In this document: in pieces, positions 19,976 through 30,179 of the stretch
Numbering within the stretch: the first letter of the stretch is position 1
Layout: each line of letters begins with the position of its first letter
Source of the DNA: Pleurostoma richardsiae
Lineage: Eukaryota > Ascomycota > Sordariomycetes > Calosphaeriales > Pleurostomataceae
Assembly (NCBI GenBank): GCA_030052745.1
Contig: JANBVO010000024.1
Coordinates: 520,684-584,683 of the forward strand
Length of the DNA stretch: 64,000 bases
Direction of reading: 5' to 3'
The notes under the pieces: generated by a model
Seen by the model: only the letters and a program-made list of their open reading frames with translations
Told to the model about the DNA's origin: nothing
Databases searched by the model: none
Translations under genes and position numbers: made by a program

Positions 19976-22900
19976 TCAAACCAGCACCGAGGGCTTCTCC
20001 CTCCTAGGAACTAAGCCCGCCTTGCGCCTCGCCTCGCCAATGATCAGGGCGAACAGCCGCTTCGCCAGCGCGGTCTCGTTCCACCCTCCGACCTCCCTCC
20101 TGAAAGCATCGACGATGTCGAGGTGCCACTGCTCGAGAATCATGGCCTCGCCCTGCGCCGCCACTTGCTTCCCCAGGAGCTTGTGGGAGGTGCGTCTCTG
20201 CGGCGTCACGCTGCCGTGCCTGAGCTGGAACTCGAGGGGGGCCGACCTGCACTGCTGGAGGAGCTCGTCCAGGCGGAGCCAGTGCTTCCTCGTCCACGTC
20301 GTCTGGGACAGCGGCGAGTCTGCCGGGGCGGCGGCGTGTAGATGCCTGTGCTTGGGAGTCGAAAGGATGGGGAGCGTGTTTGCGGTATTGCGAGCGCCCA
20401 TTTGCCCGTTCTCCTTGTCTCCTTCTCCGCGGTCCTCGTTCTTCTCTTCTTGGAATGAGACGGGACGAGGCAATGATGCCTGAGATCTTCTCATGGCCCT
20501 TTCTTGCGCCTGGGCAAGTGGAGACAGTGCGTTGCCGGAGAACTCCACAACGCGTCCTGGCGTCTTCGGCTTGAGCGGCGACCGTAGGCACGACTTCGAA
20601 GGGGACGCATGCCGGGGAGGTAGTGGCTTTAGGTCGGGTCGTTCAAAGCTCAAATCAGGGTCAATATCGTTCTCCTCGGCAACCCGAGCGTCCAAAACAC
20701 GTGCCTGGTTGAAACGCAGGGTATTGGAAGTAGGGGCTGGACTAGGTTTGAAGAGCGACGCCTTGCTCTGGCCAAGCAAGGGAGTGAAGTTCCTCTTCTG
20801 CGGAATGTGAGAGATGGCCGGGCGCTCTGGTGTTGCAGGTGACGATGAATGAGACGGTGGTGCAGTGTCCACCCCTTCAGAATGCTGAGAGTGAAGAGCA
20901 GATGGAAATAGAAACGCGGTCCCGTGATTGCTCGGCCGAAACTCTTTCTGGGGTACCGACGGCTCTGAATCTTGGACTCGTTGGGGTTTACTTGCGCCCC
21001 AAGTCGGATTGGCAGTCTGGAAGAGATCCGTACCCCTCGTGGCTGGTCGTTCAAAGGGCCCACCACCAAGGAGACCATTGGGTGATGAAGAGAAGAAGGC
21101 AGAGAGATTTGCCTTCTCTCGTCGCTTCGATTGCGACTGGGCCTCTTTCTGGGACAGTCGAGTGTCGTCACCATCATCAAGGGCTAGGAGAGAATATTCC
21201 TCCATATCAGCAGCGAGCAGTGGCTTAGCCACGCTACGTGTAGTAGTATCCTTCCAGGCCCTCGGCAAGGGCCTCCTCCTCCCTGAGTTGAAGACTGCGT
21301 CGCGTGCCTTCTGCGCCCTCGATGACACTGGCGTGGGGCGGCGAGCTTCAATGGCCCAGATATCTTCATCGTCCACCTCGTTGTCATTCGCTTCCTGTTC
21401 TGACATCACAGTGTCAACTTGCACTTCCAAGCCATCATCCAATTCCATGGCGGCGACACTCAAGCTGTTTGACCCTCTCGAAGCAAACACGCTTGAAGTG
21501 GTGGAATTGAAACTTCCATTGATGCCGGGAGCAGGATGACCTGCATCAGCAACCCAGCTCATCTCGTCTTCGCTTGGAATATCGGCCATAGTTGACCCTG
21601 CCGGTGTCTCGTGGCTCGGCTCCTCCAGCTTTGGCTCCTGCGTTCTGCTGAAAGCAGCTTGCATGTCATCCGACTCGAATTTCGAGCTGGTCCCGCGGCT
21701 CGCTTCGAAGACATTCTTGAGATTTTGTTGAGAAATTCCACGTGGGGAGAAGACCTGCGCCCCCTGCACAACCAGATTCTTAAGATGGCTCAGTGGAGCA
21801 AAGGCCTTCGACCAGCTGCTTTCTGTTTGTTGGGCGGGCAAAGAGTCCGGGACGGTAGGAGACGGATTCTTTACCATAGGGGTCTCTTCGGCGGCTGGCG
21901 GGCTTGAGCCTCTCACGGAACTCCTGAAAGGACTGCCCAGGACGCTGCCGCGAGAAGAAGGAGATGGCGGATCTGAGATGATATTCTGAAGTGTCCTTCC
22001 TGCACGGACAATGGGAGAAAGAGTAGGGCGCGATGCAGTGGAAGGGGCTGCAAGGCTCTGACCTTGACTAGGGACGATTTCGGATGGCGGAAGATGAGGT
22101 GAAGATGGTGCAGCAACAGGAGTGCCTTCAAAACTCGGTTCTGAACGACGAGTCGAAAGAACATCTTGTGGTTTCAAGGCAAACACTGGTGGCGAAGATC
22201 TCGGTTCCGACGTTGCGAGTTGTATCATGTCCGACCTGTCCTTCTGTGCTGGTGTCTCGTCCTCATCCAGGGGCGAAGGCGTGTCATCTGGAGTCAACAT
22301 GCGGCTGGAACCAGCTTGGGAGTGAGGGGAACGGGACATCGAGGCATTACCAGCCTCCCTTTCGGGCTGTTCCTCCGGGCCTTCGTCAAAGATGTGGTGT
22401 TCGGGTATCCGCCTTGGAGTAGCCGCTTCGAGCACCGCCTCTGGTATTTCAGAGAACGAATCCTCATACAAGCCTTCATCTTCATTGACGCTCCTAGAAG
22501 CAGCCACCGTTTGACTTCCACCAACTTGTGGCAATGCTTCACTCTCTACTGAATCTCCTTGGGGCAGCCGAGCATCCTTCTTCAAGGACTTGAGAGCCAG
22601 CTGTCGTCCCAGCGGCTTCGCTTTTCTCCTGGGGCTCCTTGACAACGGTATGGGGGATATATCCGCTGTTGATAGCCTGGGAGTCCCAGACTGCTGAGAG
22701 GCTGGTGCATGATCAGTGTCGGCTGATGAATTTGCCTTCGGCGTCCTGTCGCCGTCATCCAGCGAGATATTATCATCTTCATCAACTTCCGCCTGGCTTT
22801 GCCTCAAAGACTCCAAGGTCTTATTGATGATGAGGCTCGTTGTCTCCCCTATTTCAGGGAGGTCGGAGGTCGGCACATGAATATTTGCCTGGAAAGACGG

Positions 22901-23986
22901 TACTGAATTCATTGAGATCATGGTGAAGTTTTCACCGTCCACAACGGTGTCTTGGTCCCTCCTGGTTCCTACTGAGACCTGGCTGACGGACTCTAGATCG
23001 CTGTGGTTGTCCATGTCCATATAACCGCCATAGTCGGCACCATCCAGTACCGAGTCTGCTGAGTCTGATGGATCGTCATTCGTCGTAGGTCGCTCTGTGG
23101 ACACTGAAGCGTCGGTCTTTCCATTGTGTCTCGACAACACTCGGCGAGCAACAGGCGTGGGCGCATCAGACAGCGTGGCCATCCAAATATCAACGCCCAT
23201 ATCCGCATTCGATCCAATCTTGTCCGCCTGCTCCGGGCCATCGTTACCCGGACTGCTCACTTCGATGGAGTCCAGGGTTACACCGTCGGGCGATCTGGCG
23301 TTTGCGGCGCTGTCGGCGTCGGCCAGAATGACGATGTCTTCTGGCACGATCGACTTTCTCCGCGGGCGCCCTCTCCTCTTGGGAAGAGTATCTTGGAGCA
23401 ACCCACCCTCCTCAGTAGTCGCTATTCCTCGCTTGCGTTTCACTGCACTGCGTGTCCGAGTAGGTCTCGGTGTCGTTTGGTCCGTCGCCATGCTGGCCTC
23501 CGAATCAAGAGCATCACTCTCGGAGGGACCGGTCTTGCGCGGCTTCCGCGCCGATTTTTTGGCCGGGGTAGCTGCTCGCTTTCGGGTGCTTGCGGCCGGT
23601 GTCCCGGACCTGGGGGGCCGTCCACGCCGTCGCGGAGTAGCGGGCCGGTCCAGGAGGCCATTCCCCTCGTCTGATAAGCCCTTGAGGGGTATCGTCGTAG
23701 TGGTTGCTTTCCCTCTAGTCCGGATGACACGTTTTGGTGTCGGCGATGTAAAGAGCCGGCGGCTGATGTTGTTCTCCTTGTCGGATTCTGCCTCGACTGT
23801 AACCCTGATCTTCTGAGGCGATATCTCGTCCCCGACGTCCAGATGAAAGGTCTGCTTCCTGGGTGAGACAGCCTCCAGTGACGCATATCTCGAGGAAGTC
23901 TGGCTCCTCGTTACACGGCGTGCATATGGAGCGACCGAGCTGGCTACAGACTCGTTCAACGGGTCTGGCGACGACAGCAGATCCAT
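19976..23986 (-). CDS. large AT-hook nuclear protein, unknown function
   Basis: Intronless frame of 1336 aa from ATG 23986. Two AT-hooks are clear: RRRGRPPR at about 119-126 and KRRGRPRR at about 203-210, embedded in Lys/Arg/Pro-rich sequence, which implies minor-groove DNA binding and nuclear location. The central 900 residues are Ser/Pro/Asp/Glu-rich, with many SP/TP dipeptides (possible CDK sites), and predicted disordered. The last 100 residues look folded and conserved: HWLRLDELLQQCR, LEFQLRHGSVTP, GEAMILEQWHLDIVDAFRRE, and a basic end. I recall similar proteins in Pezizomycotina annotated only as AT-hook proteins. The open frame runs further upstream to about 24040 but only from a TTG codon, so I use the ATG. 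Confidence 0.88.
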   Translation of the reverse strand: MDLLSSPDPLNESVASSVAPYARRVTRSQTSSRYASLEAVSPRKQTFHLDVGDEISPQKIRVTVEAESDKENNISRRLFTSPTPKRVIRTRGKATTTTIPLKGLSDEGNGLLDRPATPRRRGRPPRSGTPAASTRKRAATPAKKSARKPRKTGPSESDALDSEASMATDQTTPRPTRTRSAVKRKRGIATTEEGGLLQDTLPKRRGRPRRKSIVPEDIVILADADSAANARSPDGVTLDSIEVSSPGNDGPEQADKIGSNADMGVDIWMATLSDAPTPVARRVLSRHNGKTDASVSTERPTTNDDPSDSADSVLDGADYGGYMDMDNHSDLESVSQVSVGTRRDQDTVVDGENFTMISMNSVPSFQANIHVPTSDLPEIGETTSLIINKTLESLRQSQAEVDEDDNISLDDGDRTPKANSSADTDHAPASQQSGTPRLSTADISPIPLSRSPRRKAKPLGRQLALKSLKKDARLPQGDSVESEALPQVGGSQTVAASRSVNEDEGLYEDSFSEIPEAVLEAATPRRIPEHHIFDEGPEEQPEREAGNASMSRSPHSQAGSSRMLTPDDTPSPLDEDETPAQKDRSDMIQLATSEPRSSPPVFALKPQDVLSTRRSEPSFEGTPVAAPSSPHLPPSEIVPSQGQSLAAPSTASRPTLSPIVRAGRTLQNIISDPPSPSSRGSVLGSPFRSSVRGSSPPAAEETPMVKNPSPTVPDSLPAQQTESSWSKAFAPLSHLKNLVVQGAQVFSPRGISQQNLKNVFEASRGTSSKFESDDMQAAFSRTQEPKLEEPSHETPAGSTMADIPSEDEMSWVADAGHPAPGINGSFNSTTSSVFASRGSNSLSVAAMELDDGLEVQVDTVMSEQEANDNEVDDEDIWAIEARRPTPVSSRAQKARDAVFNSGRRRPLPRAWKDTTTRSVAKPLLAADMEEYSLLALDDGDDTRLSQKEAQSQSKRREKANLSAFFSSSPNGLLGGGPFERPATRGTDLFQTANPTWGASKPQRVQDSEPSVPQKEFRPSNHGTAFLFPSALHSQHSEGVDTAPPSHSSSPATPERPAISHIPQKRNFTPLLGQSKASLFKPSPAPTSNTLRFNQARVLDARVAEENDIDPDLSFERPDLKPLPPRHASPSKSCLRSPLKPKTPGRVVEFSGNALSPLAQAQERAMRRSQASLPRPVSFQEEKNEDRGEGDKENGQMGARNTANTLPILSTPKHRHLHAAAPADSPLSQTTWTRKHWLRLDELLQQCRSAPLEFQLRHGSVTPQRRTSHKLLGKQVAAQGEAMILEQWHLDIVDAFRREVGGWNETALAKRLFALIIGEARRKAGLVPRREKPSVLV

Positions 23987-25110
23987 GCTGAAGGCCGACG
24001 TCGCGATGTTGAACGCGTGTTGGCCAGTGCGCCGGATCAAAGCGTGTTCAAAAGGGCGCGTCTGGCGAAGGAATGCAGATTCGTAGGCCAGGATACGGCT
24101 GATGCTAGAAATGGACTGTCAAGAAGTCGAGAGACTGTGCGTATCCTGCGCTCCGTACACTGCAAAAACTGCGTGCCGATGTTTTGGATATTTGGGTCAG
24201 CGATGGGCATGTGATTGGACAAAAGTAAGAGACAACAAACTACCCAAAGCGGTATGGCCGAGGGTGGCTTGATGGGTTGAGGTTTCTCCGGCAAGGCATT
24301 CTGTGGGGAAGGCGTTCTGCCTGGCCTATTGGGTACACGCTGGGCAAATCCATTTCCCGCATCTGATAAGCCGCGGTTGATTAATCAACTGCCTCCGAAT
24401 ACTCCACGCATGCATCAATCAGCGTTGACATCACTGTCTCACTCGGACTGGCTTGCCATTCGTCAACCAAGGCATGGATATAGGCGGCTATAGGGGGCAC
24501 ATGCAGACATAGTGTAAGCCTCCACAGCCTCAATCACTGCTGGCGACACATATGGAGGGGCGATCCGGGCCTCCGGCATCTGTTCGGGCTTCCCCCCGCA
24601 TCTTTTGACATCGGAGAGCCCTTGTAAGCCCCATTAGTCAACTAGGTTCCCGTGTAAGTCGATTCGGCTTTTTACATTGCCTCCCGGTGAGGCGCGCCCT
24701 ACGGCAGATGACGTGATTCTGCTCGGGATGAGCTCAACTGCCTTGAACTCCATTGATCGATTAGATGTGCCTTCTAGATATACATGCTGCTTTCTAATCG
24801 ACATCATCGCTAAGCGCAAGTGCAGCAAGCAACAAGTGTCTTGCCTATATATCTTCGTACGGTTCACGCTGCTTGATATCGAGCTCTTCTGTGTCGGCGA
24901 GAATATCCATTCTGCTCAAGATACAGCTGTCAACCTCTCCGTATATACCACTCGTCTGTTATACTCAGAAGATAAAGAGAGAAGCAAGTGTCTTCAACAA
25001 TTTCAGTTCTGAAAACGGCCTCACGTCTCCGTGCATTAACCCAATCTCTCAACTCCAGGAAGGTTGCTATTTTCCTCTTTCCAGATAATCTCCTAAGTTA
25101 TACCAGGAGA
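23987..25110. other. divergent intergenic region, 1.1 kb
   Basis: Promoters of the AT-hook gene (leftward) and the CmcJ-like gene (rightward). A 14-nt palindrome, GTTGATTAATCAAC, lies near 24376-24389. No ORF worth calling. Confidence 0.5.
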
Positions 25111-25959
25111 ATGGCCATCACACCCGTTCCCCGTGGCCCAGTCACGGCGAAGCTGAACTTCTACAAACCCCCAGTCGACGGCGCCCGCCCCTTCCAGTAC
25201 GTGGACTCGCCACCGGAGGGTGAGCCGCAGCGAAACTTCCTGGAAGAAACGCACAACGTCACGATCAGTGACATCCGCGGCCGCGAGGATCAGTTCAACC
25301 TCGATAAGGATGCCTTCGCCGTCGTGCGCGACCTGCCGCCGTCGAGGGAACAGGACTTCATCGACGACCAGTCCATAACAGCCAACTACTACCCGGAGCT
25401 GGAGGCGCTCCTCCTCAGGCACGTACCCGGGGCCACGAAGGTCGTCTTCTTTGACCACACGATCCGCCGCGCCGACCCGAACGCACGCCGCAACCCCGTC
25501 AACCGCACGCACATCGACCAGACCGCCGAATCTGCGATCCTGCGGGTGAAACGGCATCTGGGTGACGACGCGGAGAGGCTGCTTGCGGGCCGGTACAGGA
25601 TCATCAACGTGTGGCGGCCGCTGAACAAGAACCCTGTCGAGTCGTTCCCCCTGGCCTTCGCCTCCTCTAGCACGCTCGAGGATGCAGACGTCATCCCGAT
25701 CGAACACCGGTACAATAACGGCTATACTGGGGAGACGGCTGGGATCAGACACAACCCGGCGCAGAAGTGGTACTACTTAAGCGGCATGACTGGGAACGAG
25801 CGGCTCTTGCTCGAGTGCTTCGACAGCGAGGGCCTAAAGGAGGGTTCAGGCGTGCAAGGCGGACGACTAGCACACTCTGCTTTTGAGGACCCACGGACTC
25901 GGCTCGACGCTGAAGGGCGCGAGAGTATTGAAGTAAGGACTCTGGTCTTTGGCCCGTAA
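25111..25959 (+). CDS. CmcJ/AsaB-type hydroxylase/desaturase-like protein
   Basis: Single exon, 282 aa, matching the usual size of this fungal family (called CmcJ/NvfI-like, AsaB-like or GA4-desaturase-like in annotations). Diagnostic segments: VTAKLNFYKPP at the start, HNVTISDIRGRE at about 48, VVFFDHTIRR at 111-120, the iron-ligand style THIDQT (His134, Asp136), the block INVWRPLNKNPVESFPLA at 165-182, and YYLSGMTGNERLLLECFDS. By family knowledge these are Fe(II)/2-oxoglutarate-dependent-like enzymes, often in secondary metabolism. No other biosynthetic gene lies nearby, so a cluster role is not supported. The ATG at 25111 gives the canonical N-terminus; the open frame extends upstream only from GTG. 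Confidence 0.9.
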   Translation: MAITPVPRGPVTAKLNFYKPPVDGARPFQYVDSPPEGEPQRNFLEETHNVTISDIRGREDQFNLDKDAFAVVRDLPPSREQDFIDDQSITANYYPELEALLLRHVPGATKVVFFDHTIRRADPNARRNPVNRTHIDQTAESAILRVKRHLGDDAERLLAGRYRIINVWRPLNKNPVESFPLAFASSSTLEDADVIPIEHRYNNGYTGETAGIRHNPAQKWYYLSGMTGNERLLLECFDSEGLKEGSGVQGGRLAHSAFEDPRTRLDAEGRESIEVRTLVFGP

Positions 25960-26316
25960 TGGGATAGTTGCTGGATGTTGTCTGTGGTTACAGGTGGTCA
26001 TGACAAATCACCAAGGGGAGTGAAGGGGTGTAAATGTAAGGCATATCTATAAGTGAAATCTCTAGCAAGCCGGGTATAAACAAGCCTCTGTCCTTTCAAA
26101 ACGTATCATGAGCGTTCTCTCCTCGAGGCTTTGGTGCAATCCCTTTACTTGGTAACGCTCATCCCAAAAGTGCACGTCAATGCGGATCGCAAATTCGTCA
26201 CGAAAAAATCTGTCTCTTGCTCTTCCTGAGCCTTCTCATGATGTCACCCCCCTGCGTGCTGTCGGACAGCCCAGTCCCCGGCTATCACCCTCACCGTCCA
26301 GCTGATCAACGCTACT
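25960..26316. other. convergent intergenic region
   Basis: About 357 bp between the CmcJ-like stop codon and the SDS3-like stop codon; no feature recognised. Confidence 0.5.
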
Positions 26317-27993
26317 TCAACCGCGGCGACGCTGCCCTCGCGTGCTTCCACCGGTGCCCTGGCGGCTCATAGCAACGCCACCCATCGAGCTTTGGCGGCT
26401 CATCGGAGAGCCTCCGATAGCGGGTAATGCAGAGATGCCGATGACGGGGACGGAACCAGCTTCCCCACGCACGTGGCTAGTCGGGACGCCAAGGCCCTCC
26501 CGAAGATCCTGGGCACTAGGCCGCTCTCCCTGAACGAAGGCGATGTATTTGCTTTCGCCAGGTATCTGTGCGACGGTTTCCAAGACCCGCCGGCCGCCGT
26601 TGCTCGTGTCCAAGTTAGAACCCGGACCGTGTATCTGCTCGTACTGTTGCAGTATGTTCATCGCCATCATGTCGCCGTTGATGTCATCCTGGGGAAGCAT
26701 TTGCGGGCCATTAGCCTCCGTCATCGGCTTCGCTTTGTTATATGGCGTGGGAACGATTGGCGGGAGCCTTGGCTCTTGCACGTATAGCTTGTCCAAGTTG
26801 GAGGGGAGTTCGAAATTCGTGAGGCCCTCAATGCCCATGACTTTGCCGTCATAGAAGTTGGGGTTATGGGTACCACCCCGCGTGCTCCGTGTTGCGTGCG
26901 ATACTTGGCGCTCCATAGCAGGGGCTGAAGGACCTGAATCATTACCATCTTCGTCCTCGTGCTTCTCATCACCAGAGAGGTCATCCGACGCAGGTGAATG
27001 GATGCCGTTCGCATCCGTCTTGCGGCTGTGCCGAAGGAGATATTTGTGAGCCGCAATAGACGAGGTCTGATAGTTCATTGAGAGCTCTCTGTCAGTGAAC
27101 AGCTTATCAATGCTGTACACCGGGCCAGTGGTCTTTCTGAACTGCAATCGCTCGCCCTGCCACACGGGAGTCGTGTTGCTGCTGTCCAGCGCTCTCCGCT
27201 GTGGAGCTGGCGATCCGTCGTCATCATTGCCGTTCCTCTTCCTCTTCCTGCTGTCTGAGAAACCAGGCATCTCTTCCATCTCTCGTCTAAGCCTCGTCGC
27301 TCTCTTACCGTGTGCACCTCCGGGGCTCGATGGGTTCGTGAGACTAAACTGGTTCGGATGAAGAAGGAGGGCGGAGGCATCGGAGATCTCAAGGGCCTCT
27401 TTCTCTCTGTTAAGACGGAGTTTCTTTGCCAAGATTGCATTCATGAGTCTATCGCGGACCGTCGAGGCGAGCGCCTGGTGCTCTCGCTTTGCCGTCTGGA
27501 CTTTGAACTCGTGAACCCGGCGGTATTGCTGCATCTTTCTATCATACTGCGCCTACTGCAAGGTCAACACAAAGCGACTTATGGCTGGACTATGAAACTT
27601 TGGACTGACCTTCTGCTTGGTAATCTCGTAGTCTCTGTGCTCAGCAAGATCCTCAATGTTGTGAATCCATTGCTGGAATTTGGGACCGGCCATCTCCAAT
27701 AATGTACGAGAAGCAGCAGGGTCTGAAGGCCAGTCCTGAGCGAGCTTTTCCTTCTCCGGTCCGAGAAAGTCGGACGGGCGCGGTGTGTAAGGGTCAACTC
27801 TCATGACCAGGTTTGTCTCTAGCTGGATCTTCTGCAACTGCTCCCGATAGGCATTGTCGCGGCTTCTGACAAAGGTCTCCGAGAGCTGCTGAAGCCGGTC
27901 TGTAAGGAGCTGGCGCTTTTTCTCCCGCTTGGACTCGTTGCGAGCGTTGACTGAGCCGTCGTGCGCCGGGGCGCTTGAAGGATTGGCAGCCAT
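26317..27993 (-). CDS. SDS3: Sds3-like subunit of the Rpd3/Sin3 histone deacetylase complex
   Basis: Two exons: 27610-27993 and 26317-27552, intron 27553-27609 (57 bp, phase 0), 539 aa. The N-terminal half carries the Sds3-like helical region: KREKKRQLLTDRLQQLSETF, NAYREQLQKIQLETNLVMRV, then KMQQYRRVHEFKVQTAKREHQAL, likely coiled coil. The fungal-specific blocks LLLHPNQFSLTNPSSPGG and KRATRLRREMEEMPGF follow, then a low-complexity acidic/basic part and a Gly/Arg-rich end. By family knowledge Sds3 holds the Sin3-Rpd3 corepressor together. The assignment rests on the helical N-terminus; the long C-terminus is typical of Pezizomycotina orthologues as I recall them. Confidence 0.82.
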
Positions 27994-28778
27994 CTTCTGT
28001 GGTGCACGGTCGTCAAGGAGGATGGGTATGTTGGAGGGATATGGTAAGGTGTGATAGTGTGATAGTCTGGCTAGTCACCGAAGCCTTTCACTCTAGTCGA
28101 AAAGGGTCATTCGGGGAGGTCGAGATGTAAAGACGAGGTTCTAAAAGCAAGACAAGACCTCTAGCTGTGCCAAATCGGCGTCGGCCCTTGTTGGCGTCTC
28201 TACTCGAGGGGAGGGGAGGGCATGAATAGAAAACAGCCGCAGGAAGAGTAGTAAAGAGAATTCTGCGCGTGCGAATGGCCTTGATTTCCGCAGCTCTTTT
28301 CGTATATAAGAGACTGTATTGAACTGTGACGGTGAGCCGCGGTCTTGTTGAGGGCGAGGAAGAACAATAAGAGGAGGCTGCAATAGCGATTAACGTTATG
28401 CCCCGAACAACCGCCTTGCGCCTGACCACGGTCCTCGTCCCAGGTTCTGATTGGCTGCCACTTGGACTAACACGGAAAGAGCGGGCAGGCTGCCCCACCA
28501 CTGCGGAAATCGGTATATGAATAATCCGGACATCCAGAGCCCCGTCCGGCTGGATACGCGTATACAGCGGGCCCAGCGCAATTTTAACCAATCAGTGACT
28601 CCAATGACGACGATACATCCAATTCAAGCTTCCCTTGGAAGGCGCCGGTTTCGAGACACGATAGTCTGGCCTCTCAAGAGCACAAATCTTGGCCAGATCT
28701 CAAGGACCCAACTTCGATGGACTACTGGCCGGGAATCGCCTCTTTCACAGATCAGCGCAAGTCGGCACTCATGCGATA
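27994..28778. promoter_or_regulatory. shared divergent promoter of SDS3-like and LSM1
   Basis: 785 bp between divergent start codons. A TATATAA-like element reads at about 28303-28309, and several ATTGG/CCAAT boxes are visible (for example 28448 and 28588). No ORF is credible here. Confidence 0.55.
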
Positions 28779-29478
28779 ATGGAAAACCTCTCCATTTCAG
28801 ATCCTCCCCCGCAGGGGGGAGGAGCCCCCCCGACCCTGGGCAGAGTACCACCACCACAGCAGCAGCAGCAGCAGCAGCAGTTGCCTGCACAGATGTTCAC
28901 CACTGCTGCGCAATTACTGGATCTTACGGATAGTAAGACTCCATCCTAGGGCTCCATGACCAGTGCAAGAGATGTCATGTCTCACAGTGGTGCTAATGTC
29001 GCAAACAGAGAAGTTGATGGTCGCTCTCCGCGATGGGCGAAAGCTGATGGGTGTCTTGCGCAGCTGGGACCAGTTTGGTACGCGTTGATACTTGCGGGAA
29101 GTGCGGTTTGCTGCGGGGCTGTTCTCACTGACACTGGGCGCAGCAAACCTAGTTCTTCAATCCACCGTCGAGAGAGTCTTCGTCCCTCCCGGCTCGGCGC
29201 CGTCCTCCGGTGCTGGCGGCTCGCAGGAGCGCGGCCTGTACGCCGACATCCCGCGAGGAATATTCCTAGTACGAGGCGAGAATGTGCTATTGCTTGGAGA
29301 GATAGACCTGGACAGGGACGACGACCCTCCTCCGGGGTATGACCAGGCGGATCCGGAGCTCGTGCTCTCGTTGGCGAAACAGAAGAAGAAGGAGGACAAG
29401 GCGAAGGATAAGAAGAGAATTCGAAAGCTCTCCACTCTCGGCTTCGAGGGTGAGAACATGGGCGAGATTCTGCTATAG
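28779..29478 (+). CDS. LSM1: Lsm1, Sm-like protein of the cytoplasmic Lsm1-7 decay ring
   Basis: Three exons: 28779-28932, 29009-29077 and 29144-29478, introns 76 and 66 bp, 185 aa. The N-terminal 40 residues are Pro/Gly-rich with a run of eight Gln encoded by CAG repeats (28858-28881). The Sm fold follows: AAQLLDLTDKKLMVALRDGR (Sm1 motif), KLMGVLRSWDQFANLVLQ, and the Sm2-like GIFLVRGENVLLLGEIDLD. The C-terminal extension (DPPPGYDQADPELVLSLAKQ, then a Lys/Asp-rich tail and LGFEGENMGEILL) is diagnostic for Lsm1 among Lsm proteins. With Pat1 and Lsm2-7 it binds oligoadenylated mRNA 3' ends and promotes decapping in P bodies. Confidence 0.95.
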
Positions 29479-30179
29479 GTCTAGGTTTTCGTGGCACGAT
29501 ATCAATTCCCGGGCCGACCAAGTCCGCGGACACAGCTGGTAGATTAGAGGGCAGAATATTGTGAAATGCCCTGCCAGTCTGATACGGCGGATCTGCATTG
29601 GCGGATCACCGTTGACTAGTTTTAATGCACTGAGAAAAGTGCCTCCAGTTCAAGCAGCATCAACATTGCTACTACGAAGGAGCAGGGCTTAATGGAGGAT
29701 GCATTAAGCGATACACATCAAACGGCTCGATAAGCGCCACATGAGCATGCAATTGAGGCTCCGTTTCGTGCAGCAGCATTTCGGCAAACCATTCTGTTTG
29801 CGACTGATTTTGATATGTTAGCTGGAAAAGTCGCTTTCACGAGATCCGTGTATCAGTGTTGCCTGCTCCCTTCCTGAGTACACGACATGACTGCCTTTCA
29901 CGAGCTTTTCAACCACCATAACACAGTCTGAGCAAATATCCCAGCTTACACAAGAGTGCCCCGCAAGCATAGCAAACCTACTCTGCCTCTTGAGGAGCTC
30001 CTGCGGCGGACCAACCTCCACTACACGACCATCCCCAACCCCGGACGAATGACGTACAGCTACCTGCGTCAGGGGTGCCGTTGCGCAACCGGGCCCCGCG
30101 GACTCGCAACTGGCATCTTTGTAGTGTGTCTCAACGCCCAGCACGTCGATGAAAGGCCTGTGGTGCATCCTCGCTAGAA
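29479..30179. other. intergenic region with possible ABC-transporter relic
   Basis: 3' region between LSM1 and the glycosidase gene, converging. It holds no intact gene; see the separate relic entry around 29940-30100. Confidence 0.5.
29940..30100 (-). pseudogene. possible relic of an ABC transporter C-terminus
   Basis: On the minus strand, an open frame reads VAVRHSSGVGDGRVVEVG followed by PPQELLKRQSRFAMLAG. The pattern GRVVEVGPPQELL, then a short loop and FxxL, is what follows the H-loop in ATP-binding cassettes of multidrug exporters. An H-loop-like RHSSGV precedes it at the right distance, but the usual strand before DGR is missing. No Walker A, signature or membrane segments occur nearby, so at most this is a decayed fragment. 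A chance match of about 30 residues is possible. Confidence 0.3.

Noticed and set aside
20022-20483. 153-codon plus-strand ORF inside the AT-hook gene
   Set aside because: Antisense to the conserved C-terminus of the AT-hook protein; a shadow.
25111-28000. Secondary-metabolite gene cluster around the CmcJ-like gene
   Set aside because: No synthase, P450 or transporter nearby; neighbours are nuclear housekeeping genes.
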